Below, piece by piece: positions 17,423-26,041 of a stretch of DNA of 64,000 nucleotides (positions within the stretch are counted from its first letter, which is position 1; each line of letters starts with the position of its first letter). Source of the stretch: Asticcacaulis taihuensis (GTDB taxonomy: Bacteria; Pseudomonadota; Alphaproteobacteria; Caulobacterales; Caulobacteraceae); contig NZ_FMTS01000008.1 of NCBI RefSeq assembly GCF_900100255.1, positions 81,437 through 145,436 of the forward strand, read 5' to 3'. The position numbers were made by a program, and so were the translations under genes. The notes under the pieces were generated by a model. The model had not been told where the DNA came from. It worked only from the letters and a program-made list of their open reading frames with translations, and did no database searches.

Positions 17423-18075
17423 CAAATCCCCAGCAACGGGGCGGGATCGGGACAGATTTGTTTCCATTGTTCGCGCTCGCTCTTCTTGAAAACCCCGGGA
17501 TAGTCGCCCCGCTTGCCCTGCATATCGAGGATAAGCTGGAAATGCAGGTGTGGCGGCCAGTCGCCATTTACCGCCGCTTCGCCCAGTCGCGCCATCTCTT
17601 CGCCCGCCGCCACGGGCTTGCCAACAAACAGGCCGTCAAGACTGTCACGACTCAGGTGACCATAGAGTGTGTAAAAAATCAGTTCTGACGTGACTTCGTG
17701 TTCGAGAATGATCGTCGGCCCATAGTCTTTCGGATTGGCATTATCCTGGAAGCTGTGTACGCGCCCTGCCAGCGGCGCAAAAACAGGCATTCGGGCCGCG
17801 TCAAAAAGATCGATTCCGAGATGGATGGTGCGCGGCTCAGAGCCATCAGGCGTTTCAAACACCGGTCCGGAATAGATAGCCCGTTCCTCGTCATAGCCCC
17901 CAACCAGCAAACCCTTTGCCAGAACGGCATCACCCGACAGGCCGTTTATCAGCCCCAGCCTCCGCGCGCCTTGGGCATCGAGACGGATTGGCTCGAAGCG
18001 CGTATGCAGCCCGCGCATGATTTCGGCGCGCGGCGGTGCGGTTTTCAGCCAGTCGGTATAAAGCGCATAAGTCAT
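17422..18075 (-). CDS. M23-family peptidase-like protein without a signal peptide
   Basis: A 217-residue protein whose C-terminal half is an M23 (LytM) domain: HLGIDLF supplies the His/Asp zinc ligands, YGHLS and PPHLHFQ the second His set. There is no signal peptide or membrane segment at the ATG chosen (18075), so it appears cytoplasmic. Such leaderless M23 domains also occur in large fusions with kinase and aminotransferase domains, where the role is not peptidoglycan cleavage. Translationally coupled to the dehydrogenase gene. Confidence 0.7.
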   Translation of the reverse strand: MTYALYTDWLKTAPPRAEIMRGLHTRFEPIRLDAQGARRLGLINGLSGDAVLAKGLLVGGYDEERAIYSGPVFETPDGSEPRTIHLGIDLFDAARMPVFAPLAGRVHSFQDNANPKDYGPTIILEHEVTSELIFYTLYGHLSRDSLDGLFVGKPVAAGEEMARLGEAAVNGDWPPHLHFQLILDMQGKRGDYPGVFKKSEREQWKQICPDPAPLLGI

Positions 18076-18130
18076 CCCACCAAACCTAGCCCAGACTTGC
18101 CCGCCCGGCAATCAGGCTGTAGGAAGCCGC

Positions 18131-18892
18131 ATGTCCATAAGCAAAACATATGATGGCGATGAGCCGGTACGGGTCAACAAGTGGCTGGCCCAGAGCGGCG
18201 TATGCTCGCGGCGCGAGGCCGACAGCCTGATCGCGGAGGGACTGGTTAAAATCGATGGCGTAACCATCACATCCGCCGGCCACAAGATCGAGCCCGGCCA
18301 GACGCTGACGCTCGACCACGGCGGCGCAGCGGCGCTCGATGCCCGCATGACCATTATCTATCACAAGCCCATCGGCATCGTGTCCGGCCAGCCGGAGCCG
18401 GGCGAAACGCCGGCTATCCGTATGATCCGCCGCGCCAATGTTTTCGGCCCCGCGGATGTCTATCCCGATCAAAACAGCAAGCTGGCGCCGGTGGGCCGGC
18501 TCGACAAGGATTCGCGCGGCCTTCTGATCCTTTCCGAAGATGGCGTGCTGGCCAAGGCGATCATCGGCCCGGAAAGCGACCTGGAAAAGGAATATCGCGT
18601 CATAGTGCGCGGGCCGATCTTCGAGGAAAAACTGAAATGGCTGCGCCACGGCCTCGAACTCGACGGCCGCAAGCTCAAGCCCGCCAAGGTCATCCAGACC
18701 GGCGATCAGGCCCTGACTTTCATACTAAAAGAAGGCCGCAATCGCCAGATCCGCCGCATGTGCGACATGTGCGAACTGCGCGTGGTCGATCTCTACCGCG
18801 TCCGCATTGGCAGTCTGCGCATCGGAAACCTGCCGGAAGGCCAATGGCGGTTTATCACGCCGGAAGAACGCGCCGCCCTGATCAAGGGCTGA
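18131..18892 (+). CDS. RsuA/RluB/RluF-family pseudouridine synthase
   Basis: A 253-residue rRNA-modifying enzyme. An S4 RNA-binding domain (RVNKWLAQSGVCSRREADSL) is followed by the catalytic domain, with the catalytic Asp in GRLDKDSRGLLIL, plus YRV near the catalytic site and EGRNRQIRRMCD at the C-terminus. The cysteine-containing RRMCDMCELRV region and the length suggest RluF-like (23S U2604), but RsuA or RluB/E cannot be excluded. Its 3' end overlaps the convergent AlkB gene by 11 bases. Confidence 0.85.
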   Translation: MSISKTYDGDEPVRVNKWLAQSGVCSRREADSLIAEGLVKIDGVTITSAGHKIEPGQTLTLDHGGAAALDARMTIIYHKPIGIVSGQPEPGETPAIRMIRRANVFGPADVYPDQNSKLAPVGRLDKDSRGLLILSEDGVLAKAIIGPESDLEKEYRVIVRGPIFEEKLKWLRHGLELDGRKLKPAKVIQTGDQALTFILKEGRNRQIRRMCDMCELRVVDLYRVRIGSLRIGNLPEGQWRFITPEERAALIKG

Positions 18893-19469
18893 CATAGCGA
18901 AAGGTCACTGACAGTCGCCTTTGGCGCGGCAGGATCAGCCCGCCCACCTTGTCCGTCTTACGGCCGGTAATGCCGTGCATCCATTTTTCCCGCGCCTCGC
19001 CCTGCATGGTCAACCGGCTGCGGGGATAAAGATACTGTGCGCGCGGGGCGTGGCCCAGCCGCGTAAAATCCATCATGATCGGAGACCCCAGGCTGATAAT
19101 AGCCACGGATTTTATGCGCTCCGCGTCCCGGTCCTTGTGGGCACCAATCCCCTGCCCCGGATGATATTCATTGACCAGCGCCCGCTCCGGCACGCCCTGG
19201 AAAATGCCATCGGCATGGAGACGCGCCGCCAGCCAGCGCAGCCAGTCCGGCATGGGCTGCGGCCGGTATTCGTCCGGCGCGCCATAGGCCGTGTCATCCG
19301 GGGCCCAGCCATACCACTGTCGCCGACGCAGGAGTTCCATCGACCAAGGCTGTTTGTCGATCTCACCAATCAGGGCCTCCTCCTCCGACGGCGTGATATA
19401 GTCGTCCACGTAATCCAGGCCGGATATCAGCTCATCTTCAAACAGGGACAGGCTCGGTAAGGCAGGCAT
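18882..19469 (-). CDS. alkB: AlkB-like 2-oxoglutarate/Fe(II) dioxygenase
   Basis: A 195-residue dioxygenase of the AlkB family, which removes alkyl groups from DNA or RNA bases. Iron ligands are visible: HKDRD (His-x-Asp) and the distal His in WMHGI; RRLSVTFR carries the two Arg that bind 2-oxoglutarate. NEYHPGQGIGAHKD is the classical substrate and metal motif. It is shorter and more like the ALKBH8/AlkB-2 style proteins than E. coli AlkB, so the natural substrate is uncertain. Confidence 0.85.
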   Translation of the reverse strand: MPALPSLSLFEDELISGLDYVDDYITPSEEEALIGEIDKQPWSMELLRRRQWYGWAPDDTAYGAPDEYRPQPMPDWLRWLAARLHADGIFQGVPERALVNEYHPGQGIGAHKDRDAERIKSVAIISLGSPIMMDFTRLGHAPRAQYLYPRSRLTMQGEAREKWMHGITGRKTDKVGGLILPRQRRLSVTFRYVSP

Positions 19470-19597
19470 TCAGCGCTCTCATTTTTCAGAACAAAATAAG
19501 AACACTTATCCGAGCCCAAATCAAGGCTTCTGTGGCCAGGCACAAACATCTATGCTTTTAGAGGGCTCCCCAGGCCCTGCTTCTGACGAGACCCTTT

Positions 19598-20371
19598 ATG
19601 TGCGAACTTCTGGCGATGAGCGCCAATGTGCCCACCGATGTGCGCTTCAGCTTCGCCGCCCTATCACAACGTGGCGGTGCCACGGGCGCGCATACCGACG
19701 GCTGGGGCATCAGCTTCTACGAGCAGAAGGGCTGCCGCAGCATCCACGACCCCAATCCCAGCGCCCATTCGGAGCTGGCGCGGTTCATCAAGTCCTATCC
19801 CATCAAGAGCCTGATCGTCATTGCCCATGTGCGCAAGGCCAATCGCGGCCGGATAGCGCTGGAAAACACCCATCCGTTCAGCCGCGAACTGTGGGGCAGC
19901 GCCTGGAGCTTCGCCCATAACGGCCAGTTGAAGGGCATCAAGAAGCGCCCCCTGACCTTTTATTCACCGATCGGCACGACGGACAGCGAACATGCCTTCT
20001 GCTGGCTGCTCGATCGGTTGCGCACGCAGTTTCCGAAACGTCCGTCCGATCCCGTGCTGGCCCGCGCGATAGCCGAGTTGTTCGCGGAACTGCGCAGATT
20101 GGGGGTGTTCAATGCGCTGCTGAGCGACGGCCGCGCCCTCTATGCCAGTTGCTCGACCAAACTGTGCTATGTCGAGCGCCGCGCGCCTTTTGGCCAGGCC
20201 AGCCTGATCGACGAGGACATGGAGGTCGATTTCGCCCAGGAAACAACGCCCGATGACCGCGTGGTTATCCTGGCCTCGACACCCCTCACCCGCAACGAGA
20301 CATGGACGCCTGTCGAACCACAGACCACGTTGTTGGCGCGCAATGGGAACATTGTGAAAACATTCCGATAA
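19598..20371 (+). CDS. Class II glutamine amidotransferase (YafJ-like)
   Basis: A 257-residue Ntn hydrolase. Cys2 of MCELLAMSAN becomes the N-terminal nucleophile after removal of Met; GWGISFYE, VRKANRG, NTHPF and AHNGQLKG are glutaminase-domain motifs. There is no synthetase domain, so like YafJ it may be a stand-alone amidohydrolase or act with an unknown partner. The start matches the obligatory Met-Cys. Confidence 0.87.
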   Translation: MCELLAMSANVPTDVRFSFAALSQRGGATGAHTDGWGISFYEQKGCRSIHDPNPSAHSELARFIKSYPIKSLIVIAHVRKANRGRIALENTHPFSRELWGSAWSFAHNGQLKGIKKRPLTFYSPIGTTDSEHAFCWLLDRLRTQFPKRPSDPVLARAIAELFAELRRLGVFNALLSDGRALYASCSTKLCYVERRAPFGQASLIDEDMEVDFAQETTPDDRVVILASTPLTRNETWTPVEPQTTLLARNGNIVKTFR

Positions 20372-20409
20372 ACAGCGACAGTGCCGCCTGCTCTGTAAAA
20401 CTTATGGGT

Positions 20410-20429
20410 CCAGGGGGCTTGCCCCCTGG
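20410..20429 (-). terminator. Strong hairpin directly downstream of tRNA-Leu(UAA)
   Basis: CCAGGGGGC, loop TT, GCCCCCTGG: a perfect 9-base stem directly adjoining the CCA end of the tRNA. No long T-run follows on the minus strand, so it may act as a processing or weak termination structure. Confidence 0.5.
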
Positions 20430-20516
20430 TGGTGCGGCCAGCCGGGGTCGAACCGGCATAGGATTGCTCCTGGCAGATTTTAAGTCTGCTGCGTCTACCA
20501 ATTTCGCCATGGCCGC
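20430..20516 (-). tRNA. tRNA-Leu (anticodon UAA)
   Basis: The minus strand folds as a class II tRNA with encoded CCA. Acceptor GCGGCCA pairs with TGGCCGC, the anticodon arm GCAGA-CTTAAAA-TCTGC carries TAA, there is a long variable arm, and the T arm is GCCGG-TTCGACC-CCGGC. Confidence 0.96.
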
Positions 20517-20570
20517 ATGTCCAGGCAGGCAGGGGGATGCTTCTGCCTGAAACGGAGGGAGTCGTAAAGC

Positions 20571-22019
20571 CTACTTTGTGTCTTTCGCGGGCAGCTTGAA
20601 GCGGACATCAGTATTGGCCATCAGCCACAGGGTGGCGGTCCAGGCGGCGACGTTCTGGCTCAGTTGCTGCGGATCGATGCGGTCCAGCGTATCGTTGGGC
20701 GTATGGTGGGTATCGAAATAGCGGTAGCCGTCCTGATTGAGATCGAAGGCCGGCACGAAACCGTTCATGGCGCCGGAATCCTCACCGCCGCCCGGCGTGG
20801 CCTTGGTGTCCTGATAGATGCCCAGCGGATAAAGCAGGTTGCCCAGTTTGGTGACAAAAGCCGCATCGTCGGTCGGCATCAGGGAGAAGTTGTTGATTTT
20901 GTCGGCCCCGAAGTCGGACTCGGCGTGCGCCACATAGTTGGCCAGTTCGGCCTTGTGCGCCTCGCGGAAAGCGCCGCCGCCGGTTTCAGTCGTATCCCCG
21001 GCTGGTTGCGAGACCTCTTCCGAGCCCCAGAAAACAACACGGATCGTGCGCTTCGGTTTGAGATTATGATCGATCATCACCTTGGCCGCCGCCATGGTGA
21101 TGGCGATGCCGGAACCATCATCAATCGCACCCGTGCCCTGGTCCCAGCTATCGAGGTGACCACCGACCACGATGGTTTCCTGCGGTTTTTCAGACCCGAC
21201 CAGATCCGCCACCACGTTCTGCGAGGTCTTGAGCCCCAGGAACTGGCCGGTCGTCTTCATGTGAATGCGGACCGGTCCGCCCTTCCCGGCCTTTTGCAGG
21301 GCTTCGATGCGACCAAGCTGGGAAGCGTCCGGCGCGCTGATCGCCATGGCCGGGATGCCCTTGCCATCCGACCAGGCCGAGGCGCCGGCATGGGGGAAGC
21401 GATTGCCATCCGTGCTGAGACTGCGCATGACAAAGCCGACCGCGCCGCGCTTCTGGGCCTCCATCGGCCCCTTGGCGCGCACCGTGCCCGACATGCGGCC
21501 ATAGCCTGAGCCATTGCTGGCCTTGGCCATGGGCTGGAGAATGACAACGATCTTGCCGGTCAAGTCCTGCGCGGAATCGAGAAATTCCTGATATGTATCA
21601 AACATGACGGCTTCGGCCTCGACCTCGCCGGCCGTGGTGCCACCGAGCGACACACCGACCAGGGGCTGGGCAAATTCACCGGTGATGGCGATGGTTTCCG
21701 GACCGCCGCGCGCCCAGACATGGAGCGGAAAGGTCTCGATATGGACGTTCTGAAAGCCCAGTTCCTTCAGATGCGCGGCGGCCCATTCGGCGGCGCGCTT
21801 TTCAGAATCGCTGCCGGCCGGACGCGGGCCAAAGCGCGTGGTCAGTTCCGAGAGGAAATCATAGGCGACATTGGATTTCAGCGCGTCGTCACGCAAAGCG
21901 GCCGCCTGAACCTCGACCGACACCGGCGCGGCCGCCACAGGGACAGGCTTTGGTTTGGCCATAACCGGTAGGGCGCTCAGGGTGAGAACGGCGGCAAGGC
22001 CGGTGACAGCTAATTTCAT
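20571..22019 (-). CDS. Secreted M28-family zinc aminopeptidase with PA domain
   Basis: A 482-residue protein with a signal peptide (KLAVTGLAAVLTLSALPVMA). A PA insert of about 130 residues precedes the co-catalytic zinc core: GGHLDSWDQGTGAIDDGSG (His and bridging Asp), WGSEEVS (catalytic and metal Glu), AESDFG (metal Asp) and DTHHTPND (metal His). It should release N-terminal amino acids from peptides in the periplasm or outside. The ATG at 22019 is preceded by GAGGA, better than the upstream TTG. Confidence 0.9.
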   Translation of the reverse strand: MKLAVTGLAAVLTLSALPVMAKPKPVPVAAAPVSVEVQAAALRDDALKSNVAYDFLSELTTRFGPRPAGSDSEKRAAEWAAAHLKELGFQNVHIETFPLHVWARGGPETIAITGEFAQPLVGVSLGGTTAGEVEAEAVMFDTYQEFLDSAQDLTGKIVVILQPMAKASNGSGYGRMSGTVRAKGPMEAQKRGAVGFVMRSLSTDGNRFPHAGASAWSDGKGIPAMAISAPDASQLGRIEALQKAGKGGPVRIHMKTTGQFLGLKTSQNVVADLVGSEKPQETIVVGGHLDSWDQGTGAIDDGSGIAITMAAAKVMIDHNLKPKRTIRVVFWGSEEVSQPAGDTTETGGGAFREAHKAELANYVAHAESDFGADKINNFSLMPTDDAAFVTKLGNLLYPLGIYQDTKATPGGGEDSGAMNGFVPAFDLNQDGYRYFDTHHTPNDTLDRIDPQQLSQNVAAWTATLWLMANTDVRFKLPAKDTK

Positions 22020-22033
22020 GATATTCCTCAAAG

Positions 22034-22825
22034 TTACGCGGTAATTTCTTCAAAACTGGCCAGCGGATTGCGCGCCTTGCCGGCTTCCACCACCGAGGCT
22101 AGCGCCGCCTTCAGTTCATTCGTGGCAGCATCGACCTGCTCGGCATCCCGGCCGCGGACCACCAGGTGCGTACCGAAGGCGCCATCGAGCGACAGGCCAT
22201 AGGGATAGCTGCCGAGCGACAGGTCGGGATAACGTGCATTAATCTCACGCAGGGCATCGGCTGCCGCGCTTTCACCGACATAGGATAGCTTGAGGGTGCG
22301 CGACAGCACGCGCGCGCCGGTGCGCAGACGCGGCGCCACGTCTTCCAGCATGGCCTCCATTATCTTGGGGACACCCGCCATGACGAACACATTGCCCAAC
22401 TGGAAGCCGGGCGCGGCCGAAACCGGATTTTTGATCAGTTCCGCGCCATGGGGAATGCGCGCCATGCGGCGGCTGTTTTCATTCAGCGTCCAGCCCATGG
22501 CGATGGAGCGATCCATCAGCAATTTCAGCGCCGCCGGGTGCTCGCTGATATCCACGCCGAAAGCCTTTGCCATGCAGTCGGCCGTGATATCGTCGTGCGT
22601 CGGTCCGATGCCGCCGGTGGTAAAAAGATATTCATAAGTATTGCGCAGCGCATTGACGGTCTCGATGATCTGGTCCGCCTCATCATGCACAACCCGCACC
22701 TCGCGCAGGTCGATACCCAGCGCGCCGAGAAACCGGGCGATTGTATTGATATTGGAGTCAGTGGTACGCCCGGACAGGATCTCGTCGCCGATAATCAGAA
22801 TGGCGGCGGTCGGATTGGTCGTCAT
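22034..22825 (-). CDS. CinA-like molybdopterin-binding domain protein
   Basis: A 263-residue protein with the MoaB/Mog-type domain found at the N-terminus of CinA: IIGDEILSGRTTDSNI, FTTGGIGPTHDDIT and AGVPKIMEAML. The C-terminal nicotinamide-nucleotide deamidase domain of full CinA is absent. Members of this family may act on nucleotide damage products such as ADP-ribose, but this single-domain form is not assigned. Its ATG (22825) has GGAG eight bases upstream and is divergent from sfsA, 37 bases away. Confidence 0.83.
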   Translation of the reverse strand: MTTNPTAAILIIGDEILSGRTTDSNINTIARFLGALGIDLREVRVVHDEADQIIETVNALRNTYEYLFTTGGIGPTHDDITADCMAKAFGVDISEHPAALKLLMDRSIAMGWTLNENSRRMARIPHGAELIKNPVSAAPGFQLGNVFVMAGVPKIMEAMLEDVAPRLRTGARVLSRTLKLSYVGESAAADALREINARYPDLSLGSYPYGLSLDGAFGTHLVVRGRDAEQVDAATNELKAALASVVEAGKARNPLASFEEITA

Positions 22826-22862
22826 GGGAAGGGCTCCAGTGGTCTCAGATTCACTTATCGGC

Positions 22863-23555
22863 ATGAGCGGTCTCATAAAAGGGCGGCTCGTCACCAGATA
22901 CAAGCGATTCTTCGCCAATATCGAACTCGATACAGGTGAAATCATTACAGCACACTGCCCGAACCCCGGCAAGATGCTGGGCCTGCTGACGTCAGGGACG
23001 CCTGCCTTGGTCACGCCACTCAATGATCCCAAGAAAAAGTTGCAGTACCGGCTGGAGGCGCTGGCGCAGGATAACATATGGGTGGGCATCAATACGCAGT
23101 GGCCCAACCGCCTGATCAACAAGGCGGTCGCGCTGGACCTCGTGCCCGAATTGACCGGCTACGCCGCCATACAGCCGGAGAAAAAATACGGCCGCAATTC
23201 GCGCATTGACCTCTATACCAGCGGCCACGCTTTCCGCCCTGACGCCTATATCGAGATCAAGAACGTCCATTTTTCACGGCAAGCAGGTCTGGCGGAATTC
23301 CCCGATTGCGTGACGCAACGCGGAACTAAACATCTTTATGAACTGATCGAAATGGTGAAGACCGGCTCTCGCGCCGTCGTTGTTTTTTGTGTTCAGCGCG
23401 ATGACTGCCAGCGTTTCGATATCGCCCGCGACTGCGATCCCGGTTTCGGCCGCGCCTATGATGCCGCCCGCGAGGCCGGCGTGGAGTTTATCGCCACCGG
23501 ATTTGGCTTTTCCGAAACGGGCCTGCGCCTGGCCACTGGGCTGGAAATCATCTGA
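22863..23555 (+). CDS. sfsA: SfsA family sugar fermentation stimulation protein / nuclease
   Basis: A 230-residue SfsA homologue. Typical regions are HCPNPGKMLGLL, NRLINKAV, RNSRIDLY, AYIEIKNVHFS (PD-D/ExK-like core), FPDCVTQRGTKHLYEL and VVVFCVQRDDC. Named for maltose metabolism in E. coli, the fold suggests nucleic-acid binding or cleavage. It shares an intergenic region with the CinA-like gene and overlaps the convergent MprF-like gene by 8 bases. Confidence 0.92.
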   Translation: MSGLIKGRLVTRYKRFFANIELDTGEIITAHCPNPGKMLGLLTSGTPALVTPLNDPKKKLQYRLEALAQDNIWVGINTQWPNRLINKAVALDLVPELTGYAAIQPEKKYGRNSRIDLYTSGHAFRPDAYIEIKNVHFSRQAGLAEFPDCVTQRGTKHLYELIEMVKTGSRAVVVFCVQRDDCQRFDIARDCDPGFGRAYDAAREAGVEFIATGFGFSETGLRLATGLEII

Positions 23556-25197
23556 CAGCCTTGCCGTGTCCAGGTTTCCTGGAACCGAGCGCCACCACCG
23601 CCAGCAGGGCCGGCATCAGTGCGGCTTCCTGGCCTGGCACGGCGAAATAACGCGGCTCCCAGTCCGGTTTGAATTTTTCCTTATAGGCGCGCAAGCCCTC
23701 GAAATTATAGAAGTCGCCGCCGAACTGATAGATGACCGAGGCGATCTTGTACCAGGCGCGGCTGAGCGGCTTGGCTTCCAGACCGGCCAGCGGCGCCATG
23801 CCCAGCGAAAAATGACCATAGCCCTGCTCGCGGCTGTAGGCGATCAGTTGCAGGAAGAGATATTCCATGATGCTTGGCGGCGAGGCCGGATCGTAGCGCA
23901 TCAGGTCAAGCGTCAGCAGGGTCTTGTCCTGGGTCGGCCACAGATTGGCGAAGGCCATGATCTCGCCTTCCAGCCGCACCACCGCCACCGGCGTCAGGCG
24001 CATGTAATCGGCCTTGAAGGAGCCGAGCGAATAGCTCTTTTCTTTTGCCGACTTGGTTTGCAGCCAGGCATCGGACACCTGCTTCAGGCGCAGCATATGC
24101 GGCTCCAGATCTTCGGGTGCAATGACTTCAAAGGTCGCGTTTAATCCCTCGAAGCGTTTCAGGGTCTGGCGGAAGCCATAGCCCTTTTTGCCGGCCAGGT
24201 CGAAACAGCGCACATCGACCATGGCCTCCTCACCGATCTTGTATGGCCACAGGCCCAGATCGAGCACCAGTGGCAGAAGCGCCGGGCTGACCTGGTAGAA
24301 GCTGAGGCGGGCATTGGCCATGGCCGCCATTTCCTTCAGTTCCCAGCACAGCGCCGTCGCCTCGGTGCGCGGCCCGACCGGCTCGCCCATCACCACCCAT
24401 TGCTTGCCCGAAACACCATACATGATGAAGGCGGTGCGGGCGTCATTCCATAATATCTGCTTGTCACGCAAAAGGGCCAGCCATGCCTGCGGATTGGAGG
24501 CGCCGGAAACCACCTGTTTCAGGGAGTCCATGTCCGACATGTCCGGCACGGGCGGCGTCTGGCGCGCGATGCCAAACAGGCGGTAGAGCGTGATCAGCGT
24601 AATGGTGACAATGATGACGACAACACCACGCAGAAAGCGCGAGGTATTGGCATGGTAGGAAAAGTCGATCCACATCGAGTGGGCATAGGGCACATGCTGG
24701 TAGACATAGAAGCCGCCCCAGATGATCAGGCCCAGGGTGAACAGGCTGGTGAAGGCCCACAACGGATTGATCGACAGGCTGAGCAGGTTAGAGCGCCGGT
24801 TGAAAGCCCCCTTGCAAGGGATCAGCAGCAGGGCACAGATGGTCAGCAGGACCGCATTTATCAGCGCCAGTTCACGGGTCAGCGAGAGGACCGCAGCCGC
24901 GCAGAACAATCCGATAGCCAGATACCAGGCGGTTTCAATGCGCTCCCACAGGGCGCGCGCCAGGAAGATCATCATGACGCCGATGACCAGGCCGATAATG
25001 TGCGAGAATTCGACCAGTCCCAGCGGCAGCCATTTCTTGACCAATGGCATGACGGCCGGATCAATGGGGGTAAGGATCGACAGCAGCAGCAGGGTGCCCG
25101 CCGCGAACATGACGGTGGCAAACGCCGCAGGGATCATCCGCGTGGCGAAGTCGAACAATATATGGTTGAGGTTCGCGCGATGCTGTAGGGCCGTCAT
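23548..25197 (-). CDS. MprF-like protein: membrane segments plus phosphatidylglycerol aminoacyltransferase (DUF2156) domain
   Basis: A 549-residue protein with about six hydrophobic segments in residues 15-215, then a cytoplasmic DUF2156 synthase domain of about 330 residues (VMGEPVGPRTEA, KGYGFRQTLKRFEG, LDLMRYDP, YLFLQLIAYSREQGYGHFSLGMAPLAGL). This domain moves an amino acid from aminoacyl-tRNA to phosphatidylglycerol, lowering membrane charge. It has fewer membrane segments than full MprF (about 14, 840 residues), so the flippase half appears to be missing. Lys versus Ala specificity is not visible. Confidence 0.8.
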   Translation of the reverse strand: MTALQHRANLNHILFDFATRMIPAAFATVMFAAGTLLLLSILTPIDPAVMPLVKKWLPLGLVEFSHIIGLVIGVMMIFLARALWERIETAWYLAIGLFCAAAVLSLTRELALINAVLLTICALLLIPCKGAFNRRSNLLSLSINPLWAFTSLFTLGLIIWGGFYVYQHVPYAHSMWIDFSYHANTSRFLRGVVVIIVTITLITLYRLFGIARQTPPVPDMSDMDSLKQVVSGASNPQAWLALLRDKQILWNDARTAFIMYGVSGKQWVVMGEPVGPRTEATALCWELKEMAAMANARLSFYQVSPALLPLVLDLGLWPYKIGEEAMVDVRCFDLAGKKGYGFRQTLKRFEGLNATFEVIAPEDLEPHMLRLKQVSDAWLQTKSAKEKSYSLGSFKADYMRLTPVAVVRLEGEIMAFANLWPTQDKTLLTLDLMRYDPASPPSIMEYLFLQLIAYSREQGYGHFSLGMAPLAGLEAKPLSRAWYKIASVIYQFGGDFYNFEGLRAYKEKFKPDWEPRYFAVPGQEAALMPALLAVVALGSRKPGHGKAVR

Positions 25198-25230
25198 GCG
25201 TGGCTATTCACCACAATTCGCGGCCAAGGT

Positions 25231-25872
25231 CTAGCTGGCCTTGCTGCACCAGCTATCGCGGATATCCAGTTGCAGGCAGAGCGAATGCGCCTGGTCTTCG
25301 CTGGCCACCGGCCCCACCTTCAGCCGTACCATGGATTTGCCGGAAGCCGTGGTGATCTTCTGGTAGACCGGATGATACTGCTCGACGCCGGGATAGCGCG
25401 CCTGCAGGCCGAGCCAGGCGTTTTGCGCCGCTTCGGCCGATCCGAACGAGCCGATCTGAATGACGCGATTGCCGCGCGTGGTCACCACCGTCGTCACCGG
25501 TTGCGGCGTCGGCGAAGAGGCCGCGGCACCCGTTTCCAGTGGTGCATTGGCCTCGGTCGGCATCTTGAGCGGGTCTACAATGGCGATCCTGACCTTCGGT
25601 CTGGCGATCGGACCATCGCCGTCATGCAGCAGGCCGCCCTTACCGACCGCCAGATCTTTCGCGGTGTTGACGACCAGTTGTACGTCTTCCTTGCTCAGGC
25701 TCTTCGCATCCGCATCCGCCGACTGGTTCGCACCGCTGTCATCGACCGGGATTTCCTTGATCCTCGCCAGGGATTCCTTGAGGTTCTGGTTGTCGCACGC
25801 CGTCAGGCTGATGGCGCAGATCGCCGCAGCGCACAAAATGAGAGCTTTACGAAAGGGGGCCATATCAGTCAT
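25231..25872 (-). CDS. SPOR-domain lipoprotein
   Basis: A 213-residue protein with a lipoprotein signal (ILCAAAICAISLTAC-DNQ). A long low-complexity linker follows, and the C-terminal 75 residues form a SPOR domain (RVIQIGSFGSAEAAQNAWLG, MVRLKVGPVASEDQAHSLC). SPOR domains bind glycan strands stripped of peptides at division sites, so a role at the septum is likely. ATG codons at 25872 and 25863 are both possible. Confidence 0.8.
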   Translation of the reverse strand: MTDMAPFRKALILCAAAICAISLTACDNQNLKESLARIKEIPVDDSGANQSADADAKSLSKEDVQLVVNTAKDLAVGKGGLLHDGDGPIARPKVRIAIVDPLKMPTEANAPLETGAAASSPTPQPVTTVVTTRGNRVIQIGSFGSAEAAQNAWLGLQARYPGVEQYHPVYQKITTASGKSMVRLKVGPVASEDQAHSLCLQLDIRDSWCSKAS

Positions 25873-25994
25873 AAGGCCGGTTATGCGCCAGACCCGCAAA
25901 AATAGGGTTAGCGAATATGGTTAATAACGGACAAGTGATTAGGGCGTCTTCGATCTGATCACCATCTCCGAAACGCTCTAATCTTTCTAGTATA

Positions 25995-26019
25995 CGCGCT
26001 TTTTAAACCAAAAAGTGCG
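25995..26019. repeat. Inverted repeat upstream of panC
   Basis: CGCGCTTTTT, spacer AAACC, AAAAAGTGCG (one wobble pair). It lies between the divergent SPOR lipoprotein and panC genes, 22 bases before the panC start, so it may be an operator or leader hairpin rather than a terminator. Confidence 0.35.
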
Positions 26020-26041
26020 TTACACTTTTCGGAAAGCGCTT

